This document shows, in pieces, positions 1 through 8,608 of a DNA stretch of 64,000 nt. Positions within the stretch are counted from its first letter, which is position 1; the number at the start of each line of letters is the position of its first letter. Below the pieces are notes generated by a model that worked only from the letters and a program-made list of their open reading frames with translations, did not search any database and was not told where the DNA came from. The stretch covers positions 682,001 to 746,000 of the forward strand of contig NZ_WAHS01000001.1 of NCBI RefSeq assembly GCF_015714715.1. Reading direction: 5' to 3'. The stretch is from Aestuariivirga litoralis. GTDB lineage: Bacteria; Pseudomonadota; Alphaproteobacteria; Rhizobiales; Aestuariivirgaceae. The translations under genes and the position numbers were made by a program.

Positions 1-864
1 CGGTTTGTTGAATTTCACTTGTTGCCAATGGCTGCCGCCATCTGGTCTTCGGAAACCGGTGACATGATGAATTATCCGGCCAAGGCCTTCATCCAGTTCT
101 TTGACAATCACCAGCTTCTGACATTGGGCCGGCGCAAGCCGTGGCGCACGGTCAAGGGTGGCTCGCGCAATTATGTGGCCAAGCTTTTGGCCCAGACAAC
201 AATCACGCAAGCGGGGCTGGGGGCCTTCAAGATCAAGCGCAGCAATTATTACGCCGATGTGGTGATGGATAATGGCGCCGAAGAACGCTTCGATCATGTC
301 GTGCTGGCTTGCCATGCCGATGAGGCACTGCGGCTGCTTGATCAGCCAAGCGAAAAGGAAATCGCGCTGCTTTCGCCATTCCGCTATTCCGATAACCGCG
401 TGGTGCTGCACCAAGATGCAGCACTAATGCCGCGCGCCAAGCGGTTCTGGAGCAGTTGGAACTATGTCTCGCAGACGGGCAATGACGGTGCGGGCGTGAC
501 CTATTGGATGAACGCCTTGCAGCATTTGCCCACACGGGAGAATGTGTTTGTGAGCCTGAACCCGCAGGCGAAGCCGCACGGGCCCATTCATCTGGACCAC
601 CGGGTGCAGCATCCAGTGTTCACGGATGAAACCTTTTTGGCGCAGCAGGAGCTGTGGAGCCTTCAGGGACAGCAGAATACCTGGTTCTGCGGCGCATATT
701 TCGGTGCGGGCTTCCACGAGGATGGCCTGCAATCGGGGCTTGCCGTGGCTGAAGACCTGGGCGGTCTGGCGCGCCCATGGAATGTTGCAAATGGTGATGG
801 ACGTATCGTGCGGAAGCCTGTGCCGCAATTGAATCCGATCGAATGGGCCGAGGCCGCAGAATGA
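1..864 (+). CDS. FAD-dependent amine oxidase-like oxidoreductase (COG2907 type), 5' end cut by window
   Basis: The frame is open from the first base of the window, so the N-terminus with the FAD-binding GxGxxG loop lies upstream. The visible 287 residues resemble the central and C-terminal parts of NAD/FAD-binding proteins of the flavin amine oxidase superfamily. Supporting stretches are the PWRTVKGGSRNYV segment, the LACHADEALRLL segment and the C-terminal WFCGAYFGAGFHEDG region, which in this family closes over the flavin and is followed by a GLAVAEDLG helix. The stop overlaps the start of the DUF1365 gene by an ATGA. This gene pair is often found beside cyclopropane or furan fatty-acid type methyltransferases in alphaproteobacteria, so a role in membrane-lipid modification is inferred. 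The substrate is unknown. Confidence 0.75.
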   Translation, partial: RFVEFHLLPMAAAIWSSETGDMMNYPAKAFIQFFDNHQLLTLGRRKPWRTVKGGSRNYVAKLLAQTTITQAGLGAFKIKRSNYYADVVMDNGAEERFDHVVLACHADEALRLLDQPSEKEIALLSPFRYSDNRVVLHQDAALMPRAKRFWSSWNYVSQTGNDGAGVTYWMNALQHLPTRENVFVSLNPQAKPHGPIHLDHRVQHPVFTDETFLAQQELWSLQGQQNTWFCGAYFGAGFHEDGLQSGLAVAEDLGGLARPWNVANGDGRIVRKPVPQLNPIEWAEAAE

Positions 865-1658
865 GTGACCTCAAGCCCTGCCTCTATCTCGGCGCTGTCT
901 CGCACCGGCGGTTTGCATCCGTCAAACACGAGCTCGTCTACCGGGCCGTGAGTGTCTTTCTCGACATTGATCAGTTGGAACAGATCAATAAGACCTCGTG
1001 GATCATGGGATATAACCGGCGCCGTTTGCTTTCGGTGCGCGATGCTGACCACGGGCCGGGCGATGGTACGCCGATCAACATCCATGTGCGTGGGCTGCTT
1101 GAAGCAAATGGGCTGCAACATGCTGGGCGGATTTTCATGTTGTGCTATCCGCGCATCCTCGGGCGGCTGTTCAACCCGATCACAATCTATATGGCGATTG
1201 ATTCTGAAGACCAGCCCGCGGCGATGATTTATGAAGTGAACAACACTTGGGGCGGGCGTCATTCCTACGTGGTGCCGGTGGCGGGCTTTACTGGCCACGA
1301 GGCGGAAAAGGCACTGCATGTTTCGCCTTTCAATCAGGTGGAAGGCACGTATCGTTTCCTGTTGCGACAGCTGGCTGACAAACTGCAATTCGACATTGCC
1401 TATTTCGTCGAAGGCGGACTGAAACTTACTGCGCGCATTGAGGGCGAACGCGCCAGTCTCAATGACTGGCAGTTGCTGCGGCTCTGCCTGCAGCTCGCGA
1501 TCCAGCCGCTCAAGATCTGGGGCGGCATTCACTGGGAAGCGCTTAAGCTCTACGCCAAGGGTTTGCGTGTGGGCGGCCGCACCGCCAGGGTTTCCCCACC
1601 TGATGAGCCGCGCCGCGTTGCTAGGGCCAAGCTTAAACCGCCAATCACTCAACCATGA
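861..1658 (+). CDS. DUF1365 family protein
   Basis: A 265-residue protein of the DUF1365 family, recognised by the N-terminal LYLGAVSHRRF segment, by YRAVSVFLDID, and by the central MLCYPRILGRLFNPITIY block, which is the hallmark of the family. No signal peptide is evident. I chose the start at 861 because it forms an ATGA overlap with the upstream oxidoreductase; an in-frame ATG 18 bases earlier lies inside that gene. The stop overlaps an ATG of the next gene in the same way, so the three genes look like one transcript. The molecular function of the family is not established. Context with an FAD oxidoreductase suggests a job in fatty-acid or lipid modification (inference). Confidence 0.85.
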   Translation: MSDLKPCLYLGAVSHRRFASVKHELVYRAVSVFLDIDQLEQINKTSWIMGYNRRRLLSVRDADHGPGDGTPINIHVRGLLEANGLQHAGRIFMLCYPRILGRLFNPITIYMAIDSEDQPAAMIYEVNNTWGGRHSYVVPVAGFTGHEAEKALHVSPFNQVEGTYRFLLRQLADKLQFDIAYFVEGGLKLTARIEGERASLNDWQLLRLCLQLAIQPLKIWGGIHWEALKLYAKGLRVGGRTARVSPPDEPRRVARAKLKPPITQP

Positions 1659-1672
1659 AACAGGAACCGAAA

Positions 1673-2068
1673 ATGCCAGTGCAATACATATATGCCTATT
1701 TGCTCGCTTTGGTCGTTTATGCCGTGATCGATTTCGTTTGGCTGGGTTTGATCGGGCGAGGGCTCTACGTTTCTGAAATGGGGGACGCGCTACGCCCCGA
1801 TTTGAATTGGGCGGCGGCAGTGGCCTTCTATCTGGTTTATGCGCTTGGTTTGGTGTTCTTGGCCATTTCGCCGGGCGTGGCGGCGAAGAGCGTCATGCAA
1901 GCTGCGAGTGCCGGCGCGGTCTTAGGTCTGGTGGCCTATGGCACTTATGATCTCACGGGCCTAGCAGTGCTCAAGGGGTTTAGCACGCGTATCGCGCTGG
2001 TTGACCTTGCGTGGGGCACGTTGCTTTCAGCCGCCGTGGCGGCTGGGGTCACAAAAATCCTGACGTAA
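1673..2068 (+). CDS. DUF2177 family small membrane protein
   Basis: A 131-residue, very hydrophobic protein with about four predicted membrane segments, starting with an N-terminal helix of the form YAYLLALVVYAVIDFVWLGLI. The IDFVWLG motif and the GTYDLTGLAVLKGF block are typical of DUF2177 proteins. The ATG at 1673 has an AGGAA element about 6 bases upstream. An in-frame ATG at 1655 overlaps the DUF1365 stop and is the alternative start. It is the third gene of the oxidoreductase/DUF1365 cluster, and genes of this family commonly sit in such clusters, so a shared role at the membrane is inferred. Biochemical function is unknown. Confidence 0.8.
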   Translation: MPVQYIYAYLLALVVYAVIDFVWLGLIGRGLYVSEMGDALRPDLNWAAAVAFYLVYALGLVFLAISPGVAAKSVMQAASAGAVLGLVAYGTYDLTGLAVLKGFSTRIALVDLAWGTLLSAAVAAGVTKILT

Positions 2069-2233
2069 CTATTTGCCCGACGCGATGTGGCTGCCGAGGC
2101 TTGAGAATTGCCCGGCAACCTGACTAGAGAAACCAGGCATGAGTATCACGAGGCCTACTCCCAAAGCAGCTGCGATCACCACATATTCGATGGCGGTTAC
2201 GCCACGCTGATCAGCAAAAAACTTCCTGAACAT
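2069..2233 (-). CDS. Flp/Fap type IVb pilin
   Basis: A 54-residue protein translated from the minus strand: a short basic leader (MFRKFFADQRG), then VTAIEYVVIAAALGVGL and a hydrophobic stretch. The G-V-T-A-I-E-Y signature, with glutamate five residues after the prepilin peptidase glycine, is that of Flp pilins, the subunits of the tight-adherence (Tad) pilus. The upstream AGGAGAG ribosome-binding site fits the chosen start. No tad/cpa assembly genes are visible nearby, so this is an orphan pilin gene that would rely on a locus elsewhere. It ends right next to the DUF2177 stop, on the opposite strand. Confidence 0.9.
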   Translation of the reverse strand: MFRKFFADQRGVTAIEYVVIAAALGVGLVILMPGFSSQVAGQFSSLGSHIASGK

Positions 2234-2439
2234 CGTTTTTCTCTCCTCGTCCCCAGCTTTAAAAGCTCGAAAGATTAAACAAGCGCTAGAATTGGCGAAA
2301 AAAAGCGCGCGGAAATTGCAAAATTTTCGATGCTACTGTCTCATTTTGAAAAGAAGACAATTTTTAATTGAGAAATTCCTCAATGGCTAGAACAGCACAA
2401 TCTCTGCGTGTTTCGTTGTGACGGCGGTTGTATGTTGAA

Positions 2440-2514
2440 TGGTGCCGGTTGAGAGGATTGAACTCCCGACCTTCGGTTTACAAAACCGCTGCTCTACCGC
2501 TGAGCTAAACCGGC
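2440..2514 (-). tRNA. tRNA-Thr (UGU)
   Basis: Read on the minus strand the 75-nt segment folds as a cloverleaf: acceptor GCCGGTT pairs with AACCGGC, then discriminator A and an encoded CCA. The D arm is AGCTCAGCGGTAGAGC, and the T arm contains GTTCAATC. The anticodon loop is TTTGTAA inside a CGGT-type stem, giving the anticodon TGT (Thr, ACA codons). The 200 bases between it and the Flp pilin gene are AT-rich and hold no gene I can support. Confidence 0.95.
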
Positions 2515-2701
2515 ATCAAAGGCTCTGAATTTAACCATCGGCCATGACGGGGCCCGCTGAGCGGGCCGTTAGCGAGGCCTTTAATCCATTTGGCCCCGTT
2601 GCTGCAACACCCCAAGCCAAGATCACGAAGCCGCCTGCAGATGTCTCATTCTGAGGCAGGTCATTAGAAGTTTGTTGAGTTCTTAGGAAGGGAAGTTGAA
2701 G

Positions 2702-3583
2702 ATGTCTTATTCTGGAAAATTGATTTTGCCGGCTGTGCTGGCAGTGGCGACTTTCGCTGCGGCTCCTTTTGCAACGGGCTTCATGGATGCTCATGCCGGC
2801 GGCAACCCCGGTGGCACTGGTGGTGGCAAGCAGGGTGGCAATCCCGGTGGTGGCGGTCGTGGCAAGCAGGGTGGCGGTAGTTATCATGGCGGCTCTTACA
2901 GCTGGGAAGGCCAGTCACAGATCATTTGCGTGGTGAACGGCCGACGCTTTAACGCACGTAGCAAAAGCGAGTGCTACGGCGGGTATGGATCAGCCTGCTA
3001 TTGCGGCAATTATGCTGGTGGGTATGCAGGCGGCGGTGTTTATGGCGGCGGCTATGCCTATGGTGGCGGCTCGGGCTACGGCAAGCAGGGCGGCTATGGT
3101 TATAGCAGCTCGTTCTATGGCAGCCGTGCTGCAGTAATGCAGGCCGAGCGCCGTTCGCGCACTGCAAACTATAGCTATTCCGCTTATGGCCAGGGTTATG
3201 GCGGCGGCGGTTATGGATATGCTGGATACGATATGTCGGGTTACGGTGCTGCCGGGTATGGCTATGCAGGCGGCGGCGCTTATGCCGTCGGTGCTCCGGT
3301 CTATGCGTATGGCCAGGGTGGCTATGTGAAGCGCTACAAGAGCGCCAAGCGTGTGCGCTACAGCGCCACCCGCCGTGTTTCAGCGAGCTATCATTACAGT
3401 GTGCGCCGCAGCCAGGGCGGTACTTATGGCATCGGCTACAATTCGGGCTTTAACGAAGCCCAGGGCACCTTCGGCGGCGGCTACGGCATGCAGGGTGGTT
3501 ACGGCATGAATGGTGGCTATGGCTATAACCAAGGCTACCAGGTTTTCTACGGCCCGACCATGTCCAAGGGCGGCGGCTACTAA
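2702..3583 (+). CDS. Glycine/tyrosine-rich secreted protein
   Basis: A 293-residue protein with an N-terminal signal peptide (hydrophobic stretch at about residues 7-30, ending near DAHA), then a Gly-rich low-complexity segment with GGNPGGTGGGKQGG repeats. A short cysteine-bearing patch follows (IICVVNGRRF, then SECYGGYGSACYCG). The rest is a long Gly-Tyr repeat domain (YGGGYAYGGGSGYG, GMQGGYGMNGGYG), interrupted by a basic segment at about residues 205-235 with many Lys/Arg/Tyr. A GGAAGGGAAG element precedes the ATG at 2702. The composition suggests an extracellular structural or adhesive protein rather than an enzyme. I do not recognise a named family. It ends just before a strong bidirectional terminator. 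Confidence 0.75.
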   Translation: MSYSGKLILPAVLAVATFAAAPFATGFMDAHAGGNPGGTGGGKQGGNPGGGGRGKQGGGSYHGGSYSWEGQSQIICVVNGRRFNARSKSECYGGYGSACYCGNYAGGYAGGGVYGGGYAYGGGSGYGKQGGYGYSSSFYGSRAAVMQAERRSRTANYSYSAYGQGYGGGGYGYAGYDMSGYGAAGYGYAGGGAYAVGAPVYAYGQGGYVKRYKSAKRVRYSATRRVSASYHYSVRRSQGGTYGIGYNSGFNEAQGTFGGGYGMQGGYGMNGGYGYNQGYQVFYGPTMSKGGGY

Positions 3584-3606
3584 GTCTTCGCCTTCAACAG
3601 TTTTCA

Positions 3607-3633
3607 AAAAGCCGGGGCCTTGCTCCGGCTTTT
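3607..3633. terminator. Bidirectional rho-independent terminator
   Basis: AAAAGCCGG and CCGGCTTTT form a 9-bp stem around a short GGCCTTGCT loop. A/T runs on both sides allow it to end both the Gly/Tyr-rich gene (plus) and rlmB (minus), which converge here. Confidence 0.85.
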
Positions 3634-4489
3634 ATATTTTGTGGCGCAGCGCATAGAGCGAAAGCGCTGCCGCAATTGACACATTGAGGCTCTTAATCTG
3701 GCCAGGCATATCGAGCCTTGCCACCACATCGCACGTGTCGCGCGTAAGCTGGCGCAAACCGCGGCCTTCAGCGCCGAGGACAACAGCGAGCGGTGCTGTG
3801 ATCTTCAAATCATCCATCGTGCCGGCTGCTTCGGAATCGAGTCCAATCAGGCTGAAGCCATAAGTTTTTAATTCTTCCAGCGCGCGTGCCAGATTGGTGA
3901 CGGTGACATAAGGGACAAGTTCATACGCGCCTGATGCAGCCTTGAAGAAAACGCTGTTTGTTTCAGCGGCGTGACGCGCCGTGGTAATGAGCGCGGTAGC
4001 ATTGAAGGCGGCGCAGGATCGCATGATGGCGCCGACATTGTGCGGATCTGTCACCTGATCCAACACAACAACGAGGCCGGATTTATCAATCTGATCGAGG
4101 CGCGGCTGATTGAGAGGGCGGGCCTCCAGGATCAGACCCTGATGCACGGCATCCTTGGATTTGAGTAAATGATCCAGCAGGCGCGGATGGACGATCTCAC
4201 CTTCAATCGGCAGGTCTTTGACGTCTTCTTTCAAGCGCGCCAATCCATTCTCGGTGGCCCACAGCTTGACGGGCTTGCGCTTCGCATTGCCGATGGCGGC
4301 GATGACCGGGTGGGCGCCATAGATCAGATCATTGTCGGTGCTGGTCACTGCAATGGGCGTGTCCCTGTCGGGATTAGTGGCACGGGGTGGGCTCTTGCTG
4401 GCAAAACCCGGTTTTCCAAAACTGCGTTTGAAGGGTGGCTTTGGACCCTTGCTTGGGCCTCTGCTGGGCCCTGATCGATCACTTGTCAT
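3632..4489 (-). CDS. rlmB: 23S rRNA (guanosine-2'-O-)-methyltransferase RlmB (TrmH/SpoU family)
   Basis: A 285-residue SpoU-family 2'-O-ribose methyltransferase. The first 50 residues are a basic, Ser/Pro/Lys-rich extension. A substrate-binding domain follows (YGAHPVIAAI to about residue 125), then the SPOUT catalytic domain with the three usual motifs: DQVTDPHNVGAIMRSC near residues 142-157, VVLGAEGRGLRQL near 237-249, and IKSLNVSIAAALSLY near the C-terminus. The family methylates G2251 of 23S rRNA using SAM; assignment to RlmB rather than another TrmH-type enzyme rests on overall layout. It is transcribed away from the cyclophilin-queA-tgt genes. Confidence 0.85.
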   Translation of the reverse strand: MTSDRSGPSRGPSKGPKPPFKRSFGKPGFASKSPPRATNPDRDTPIAVTSTDNDLIYGAHPVIAAIGNAKRKPVKLWATENGLARLKEDVKDLPIEGEIVHPRLLDHLLKSKDAVHQGLILEARPLNQPRLDQIDKSGLVVVLDQVTDPHNVGAIMRSCAAFNATALITTARHAAETNSVFFKAASGAYELVPYVTVTNLARALEELKTYGFSLIGLDSEAAGTMDDLKITAPLAVVLGAEGRGLRQLTRDTCDVVARLDMPGQIKSLNVSIAAALSLYALRHKI

Positions 4490-4582
4490 GGGGCCTTATT
4501 AGCCTAATTGGCTGTAATTGCCACTGTGTTGCCTCTATGCCCGAATAAGGCTAGGTCCTCGCTGAAATTAACGGAGAACTTC

Positions 4583-5137
4583 ATGAAACGATTCCTCATG
4601 GCCGTGGCTTTGACAGCCGTGGCAGCAAGCCCCGCCTTGGCAGATGCGGCCTTGAAAGTGGACACATCCAAGAGCTGCAGCTTCGTGATCAAGCTGCGCC
4701 CGGATTTGGCGCCCAAGCATGTGGCGCAGGTGACCAAGATTGCTGCAGCCGGACAGTATGACGGCGTGGTGTTTCACCGCGTGATCGATGGTTTCATGGC
4801 GCAGACTGGTGACGTGAAATTCGGCAAGGACGGTGGTGATCTTTCGCAGGCCGGCATGGGCGGTTCGGATGAACCTAATATTCCTGCTGAATTCAACAAG
4901 GAACATTTCAAGCGCGGCACCGTGGGCATGGCCCGCTCGAACGAGCCAGATTCCGCCAACAGCCAGTTCTTCGTGATGTTTGCTGACGGCGGCTTCCTCG
5001 ACGGCAAATATACAGTGTTCGGCGAAGTTGATGCCGAAGGCATGAAGTGCGTTGACATGCTCACCAAGGGTGACAGCAACAATAACGGTTCAGTAGCAAA
5101 ACCAGACAAGATGACGAAAGTAACGGTGATCCAATGA
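4583..5137 (+). CDS. Exported peptidyl-prolyl cis-trans isomerase, cyclophilin type (PpiA-like)
   Basis: A 184-residue cyclophilin with a cleavable signal peptide (MKRFLMAVALTAVAASPALA), so it should act in the periplasm. Active-site blocks are present: FHRVIDGFMAQTGD (catalytic Arg), GTVGMARSNEPDSANSQFF (Gln/Phe contacts) and the YTVFGEV strand. The ATG at 4583 has an ACGGAG ribosome-binding site; earlier in-frame starts lack one and would spoil the signal peptide. The stop overlaps the start of the second cyclophilin by ATGA, so the periplasmic and cytoplasmic enzymes are co-transcribed. Confidence 0.9.
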   Translation: MKRFLMAVALTAVAASPALADAALKVDTSKSCSFVIKLRPDLAPKHVAQVTKIAAAGQYDGVVFHRVIDGFMAQTGDVKFGKDGGDLSQAGMGGSDEPNIPAEFNKEHFKRGTVGMARSNEPDSANSQFFVMFADGGFLDGKYTVFGEVDAEGMKCVDMLTKGDSNNNGSVAKPDKMTKVTVIQ

Positions 5138-5616
5138 GCGACCTTGAAAACACCCTCCATCTCGAAATCGCCGACAATGCCGGCAAATCGAAAGGCAAAG
5201 TGACCATCGCCTTGCGCCCTGATCTGGCACCGCTGCATGTGGCCCGCATCAAGGAACTGGCGCGCGAGAAGTTTTATGATGGCGTGGTGTTTCACCGCGT
5301 GATCGAAGGCTTCATGGCGCAGGGCGGCGACCCGACCGGCACCGGCATGGGCGGCTCGAAGAAGCCTGACCTCAAGGCCGAATTCTCGGCTGAGCCGCAT
5401 GTAAAGGGCGTGTGCTCGATGGCGCGTTCGGCCAGCCCGAACTCTGCCAACAGCCAGTTCTTCATCGTGTTTGATGACGCGCGCTTCCTCGACAAGCAAT
5501 ATACTGTCTGGGGCAAAGTGACTGAAGGCATGGATGTCGTTGATGGCATCAAGCGCGGCGAGCCGGTGAACAAGCCGGACAAGATCGCCACCATGCGCGT
5601 GGCGGCTGACGCCTGA
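5134..5616 (+). CDS. ppiB: Cytoplasmic peptidyl-prolyl cis-trans isomerase (PpiB-like cyclophilin)
   Basis: A 160-residue cyclophilin without signal peptide. It carries FHRVIEGFMAQGGDPTGTG (catalytic Arg and the substrate groove), MARSASPNSANSQFFI and YTVWGKV. It catalyses proline cis-trans isomerisation during protein folding in the cytoplasm. It is similar enough to the preceding exported copy, block by block, to suggest they arose by tandem duplication with later gain or loss of the signal peptide (inference). It is followed after 33 bases by queA. Confidence 0.92.
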   Translation: MSDLENTLHLEIADNAGKSKGKVTIALRPDLAPLHVARIKELAREKFYDGVVFHRVIEGFMAQGGDPTGTGMGGSKKPDLKAEFSAEPHVKGVCSMARSASPNSANSQFFIVFDDARFLDKQYTVWGKVTEGMDVVDGIKRGEPVNKPDKIATMRVAADA

Positions 5617-5649
5617 TCTGATGCGATGACAATCGGCAACGGGTGAATC

Positions 5650-6678
5650 ATGCGCGTTGCGGATTTTGATTTTGAATTACCGCCGGAGCGCATTGCCTTG
5701 CGCCCGGCGTTTCCACGTGAAAGTGCCAAAATGCTGGTGGTGGGGGACGGCCTCGCCGACCTCACCATGGGCGATCTGCCGGGCCAGCTGCGGGCGGGCG
5801 ATGTGTTGGTGTTCAACAATACCAAAGTGATCCCGGCGGCGTTGCGGGGCGTTCGCGTCGGGCGGCTGGGCACCACGCCCAAGATCGAGGCGCTGCTGCA
5901 TATGCGCATTGATGAGCGGCGCTGGAAGGCGTTTGCCAAGCCGGCCAAAAAGCTGGAAGCGGGCGACCGGCTGGAATTCGGTGTGCTTCATGCGATGGTT
6001 GAAGAGAAGGGCGAAAGTGGTGAGATCACTTTGCTTTTTGACGTTGCTGGCGAAGAGCTTTTTCGCCTGTTGCATCAGGAAGGCCGAATGCCTTTGCCGC
6101 CCTACATCGAATCAAAGCGGGCGCAGGATGAGAAGGACCGGAGCGACTATCAGACTTCGTTTGCCAAAACCGAGGGCGCCGTGGCAGCACCTACGGCTGG
6201 GCTGCACTTCACACCAGAGCTGATCAAGCGGCTGCAAGTTGCTGGAATTGAATCGGAATTTTTGACCCTGCATGTGGGGGCGGGGACCTTCCTGCCGGTC
6301 AAGGCCGATGATACCAAAGACCACAAAATGCATAGCGAATGGGGCGAAATCTCGAGCGAAACAGCAGCGCGGCTGAAGCAAGTGCGCGCTAGTGGAGGCC
6401 GGATTGTTGCTGTGGGCACCACTTCGCTGCGGTTGCTCGAATCTGCAGGGCTGGAGGAGTTTTCCGGCACGACCGATATTTTCATCACGCCGGGATACGC
6501 ATTCCGCGCGGTGGATGGGCTGATCACCAATTTCCATCTGCCACGCTCCACGCTGTTCATGCTGGTCAGCGCTTTCGCGGGCCTTGAACGCATGAAGCAG
6601 GCTTATGCGCATGCGATATCGTCCGAATATCGTTTCTATAGCTATGGCGATGGCAGCCTGATATGGCCCCAAAAATGA
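5650..6678 (+). CDS. queA: S-adenosylmethionine:tRNA ribosyltransferase-isomerase QueA
   Basis: A 342-residue protein of normal QueA length. It starts with [17 protein letters not shown], the family signature, and contains [17 protein letters not shown] and [12 protein letters not shown], which line the active site, plus [20 protein letters not shown] near the C-terminus. QueA transfers the ribosyl part of SAM to preQ1 in tRNA to make epoxyqueuosine, the step after Tgt. The neighbouring tgt gene overlaps its stop codon, so the two consecutive queuosine steps are encoded in one transcript. Confidence 0.95.
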   Translation: MRVADFDFELPPERIALRPAFPRESAKMLVVGDGLADLTMGDLPGQLRAGDVLVFNNTKVIPAALRGVRVGRLGTTPKIEALLHMRIDERRWKAFAKPAKKLEAGDRLEFGVLHAMVEEKGESGEITLLFDVAGEELFRLLHQEGRMPLPPYIESKRAQDEKDRSDYQTSFAKTEGAVAAPTAGLHFTPELIKRLQVAGIESEFLTLHVGAGTFLPVKADDTKDHKMHSEWGEISSETAARLKQVRASGGRIVAVGTTSLRLLESAGLEEFSGTTDIFITPGYAFRAVDGLITNFHLPRSTLFMLVSAFAGLERMKQAYAHAISSEYRFYSYGDGSLIWPQK

Positions 6679-7814
6679 CTGAAGCCATGACCCAGGAATT
6701 CTCTTTCGAGCTGCACAAAAAAGATGGCCTCGCACGGCGCGGTACGGTGCACACGAAGCATGGCGACATCCGCACCCCGGCCTTCATGCCAGTGGGCACA
6801 GTGGGCACGGTGAAGGGCCTTTACATGGAGCAGGTGAAGGGCACCGGCGCCGATATCGTTCTGGGCAATACCTATCACCTGATGCTGCGGCCGGGCGCGG
6901 AGGAAGTGGCAAAACTGGGCGGGCTTCATGCCTTCACTGGATGGCAGGGGCCGATCCTCACAGATTCTGGCGGTTTCCAGATCATGTCACTCTCCAAGAT
7001 CCGCAAGATCAAGGAGGCGGGGGCCACATTCCAATCGCATATCGATGGCCGCAAATATGAACTGACGCCGGAACGCGCGATGGAAATCCAGCGGCTGCTG
7101 GGTTCTGACATCCAGATGCAGCTCGATCAATGCATCGAGTTTCCACACAGCGAAAAGGATGCCGAGAAGGCGATGCAGCTGTCGCTGCGCTGGGCCGAGC
7201 GGTCGCGCGTGGCTTTCGGCACACAGCCGGGCCACGGCAATTTTGGCATCGTGCAAGGCGGCACCAATGAGCGCTTGCGCCTTGCGAGTGCGGCGGGCCT
7301 CATGGACATCGGCTTTGAAGGCTATGCCATTGGCGGGCTCGCGGTGGGCGAAGGCCAGAAGCTGATGCTTTCCACGCTGGATTTCACCGCTCCGGCTTTG
7401 CCTGAAGACCGCCCACGCTATCTGATGGGTGTGGGCACGCCGGATGACCTGCTGGAATCCGTGGCGCGCGGTCTCGATATGTTTGATTGCGTGATGCCCA
7501 CGCGCTCCGGCCGCCATGGCCAGGCGTTCACACGCTTCGGCAAGATCAATCTGCGCAATGCCAAGCACGCCACCGATACGCGCCCGTTGGATGCTGAACA
7601 TCCATGCCCCGCTCTATCGCAATATAGTCGGGCCTATCTGCATCACTTGATCCGCGCCGGTGAGCTGCTGGGCATGATGCTGCTGAGCTGGGCCAACATT
7701 GCCTATTACCAATCACTGATGCAGGGCATCCGCGATGCGATTGAAGCAGGCACGTTCGAGGATTTCCGGGCGGCCACGCATGAGCAGTGGAAGCGCGGCG
7801 ACATCGCCAATTAA
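6675..7814 (+). CDS. tgt: tRNA-guanine transglycosylase Tgt
   Basis: About 379 residues, the usual bacterial length. It exchanges the wobble guanine of GUN anticodons for preQ1. Visible motifs are the [12 protein letters not shown] block, [12 protein letters not shown] (catalytic Asp region), [25 protein letters not shown] and the [17 protein letters not shown] nucleophile region. The zinc site is odd: the expected CxCxxC before YSRAYLHHL reads HPCPALSQ, keeping one Cys and the downstream His. The start at 6675 gives an ATGA overlap with queA; ATGs at 6663 and 6687 are alternatives. It converges with the ABC permease gene on the other strand. Confidence 0.92.
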   Translation: MTEAMTQEFSFELHKKDGLARRGTVHTKHGDIRTPAFMPVGTVGTVKGLYMEQVKGTGADIVLGNTYHLMLRPGAEEVAKLGGLHAFTGWQGPILTDSGGFQIMSLSKIRKIKEAGATFQSHIDGRKYELTPERAMEIQRLLGSDIQMQLDQCIEFPHSEKDAEKAMQLSLRWAERSRVAFGTQPGHGNFGIVQGGTNERLRLASAAGLMDIGFEGYAIGGLAVGEGQKLMLSTLDFTAPALPEDRPRYLMGVGTPDDLLESVARGLDMFDCVMPTRSGRHGQAFTRFGKINLRNAKHATDTRPLDAEHPCPALSQYSRAYLHHLIRAGELLGMMLLSWANIAYYQSLMQGIRDAIEAGTFEDFRAATHEQWKRGDIAN

Positions 7815-8608
7815 TCCTTCCGCTCGTCATCCTCGCGGGTGAGGTAGTAGGCACAAAGCACGGGGATGAATGTCACCGCCATCACGATGATGGCCACCAC
7901 ATTGGTAACCGGGCGCTGGCGGGGGCGGATCAGTTCGCCATACATCCAGATCGGAACGGTGGCCTGCTGGCCGGCGGTGAAGGTGGTGACGATGACTTCA
8001 TCGAACGACAAAGCAAAGGCCAGCATGCCGCCGGCGAGAAGGGCCGAGGCGATCTGTGGCAGGATGATGTACCAAAACGTCTGGAAGCTGTTGGCGCCGA
8101 GATCCATTGACGCTTCGACCATGTTGCCTGAAAGGCGGCGGAAGCGCGCCAGCGCATTGTTGTAGACCACCACGATGCAGAACGTAGCGTGGCCCAGAAT
8201 GATCGTCCAGGTCGAGAAGGGCAGGTTCATGATGTCGAAGGCCGACCGCAACGCAATGCCGGTGATGATGCCGGGGAGCGCGATGGGCAGAATGAACAGC
8301 AGCGAGAGCTGATCCTTGCCGAAGAATTTCGCCCGCGCGAGTGCGGCGGCGGCGAGTGTGCCGAAGATCAAAGCCAGTGCTGTGGCAATGGACGCGACTT
8401 TCAATGACAGCCAGAGCGGGGGCCAGATGTCTGGGCGGTCAAACCAGGCCACTGAGAACCAGTGAGCGGTGAGGCCCGGCGGCGGGAACTGGAATGAACG
8501 CTCTTCGGTGGTGAAGGCGTAGACGATGATCAGCACCAGCGGCAGATGCAGGAACAGGATGCCTGCTGCGGCTGCGATCTTGAGGGGCCATGAGGCTTCA
8601 GAGCGCAT
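7811..8608 (-). CDS. ABC transporter permease, PotC/YdcV type
   Basis: A 265-residue integral membrane protein with about six membrane segments. The EAA loop reads [25 protein letters not shown], the contact site for an ATPase in binding-protein-dependent importers. It resembles the second permease of polyamine-type systems (PotC/YdcV). The stop overlaps the end of tgt on the opposite strand by 4 bases. Its start lies inside the end of the upstream permease gene (11-base overlap), showing tight translational coupling. No ATPase gene follows, which is unusual. Confidence 0.9.
   Translation of the reverse strand: MRSEASWPLKIAAAAGILFLHLPLVLIIVYAFTTEERSFQFPPPGLTAHWFSVAWFDRPDIWPPLWLSLKVASIATALALIFGTLAAAALARAKFFGKDQLSLLFILPIALPGIITGIALRSAFDIMNLPFSTWTIILGHATFCIVVVYNNALARFRRLSGNMVEASMDLGANSFQTFWYIILPQIASALLAGGMLAFALSFDEVIVTTFTAGQQATVPIWMYGELIRPRQRPVTNVVAIIVMAVTFIPVLCAYYLTREDDERKD

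Noticed and set aside
663-1652. Long minus-strand open frame of 329 codons opposite the FAD oxidoreductase and DUF1365 genes
   Set aside because: It is the antisense of two genes with clear family motifs, has no ribosome-binding site and shows no recognisable protein pattern.
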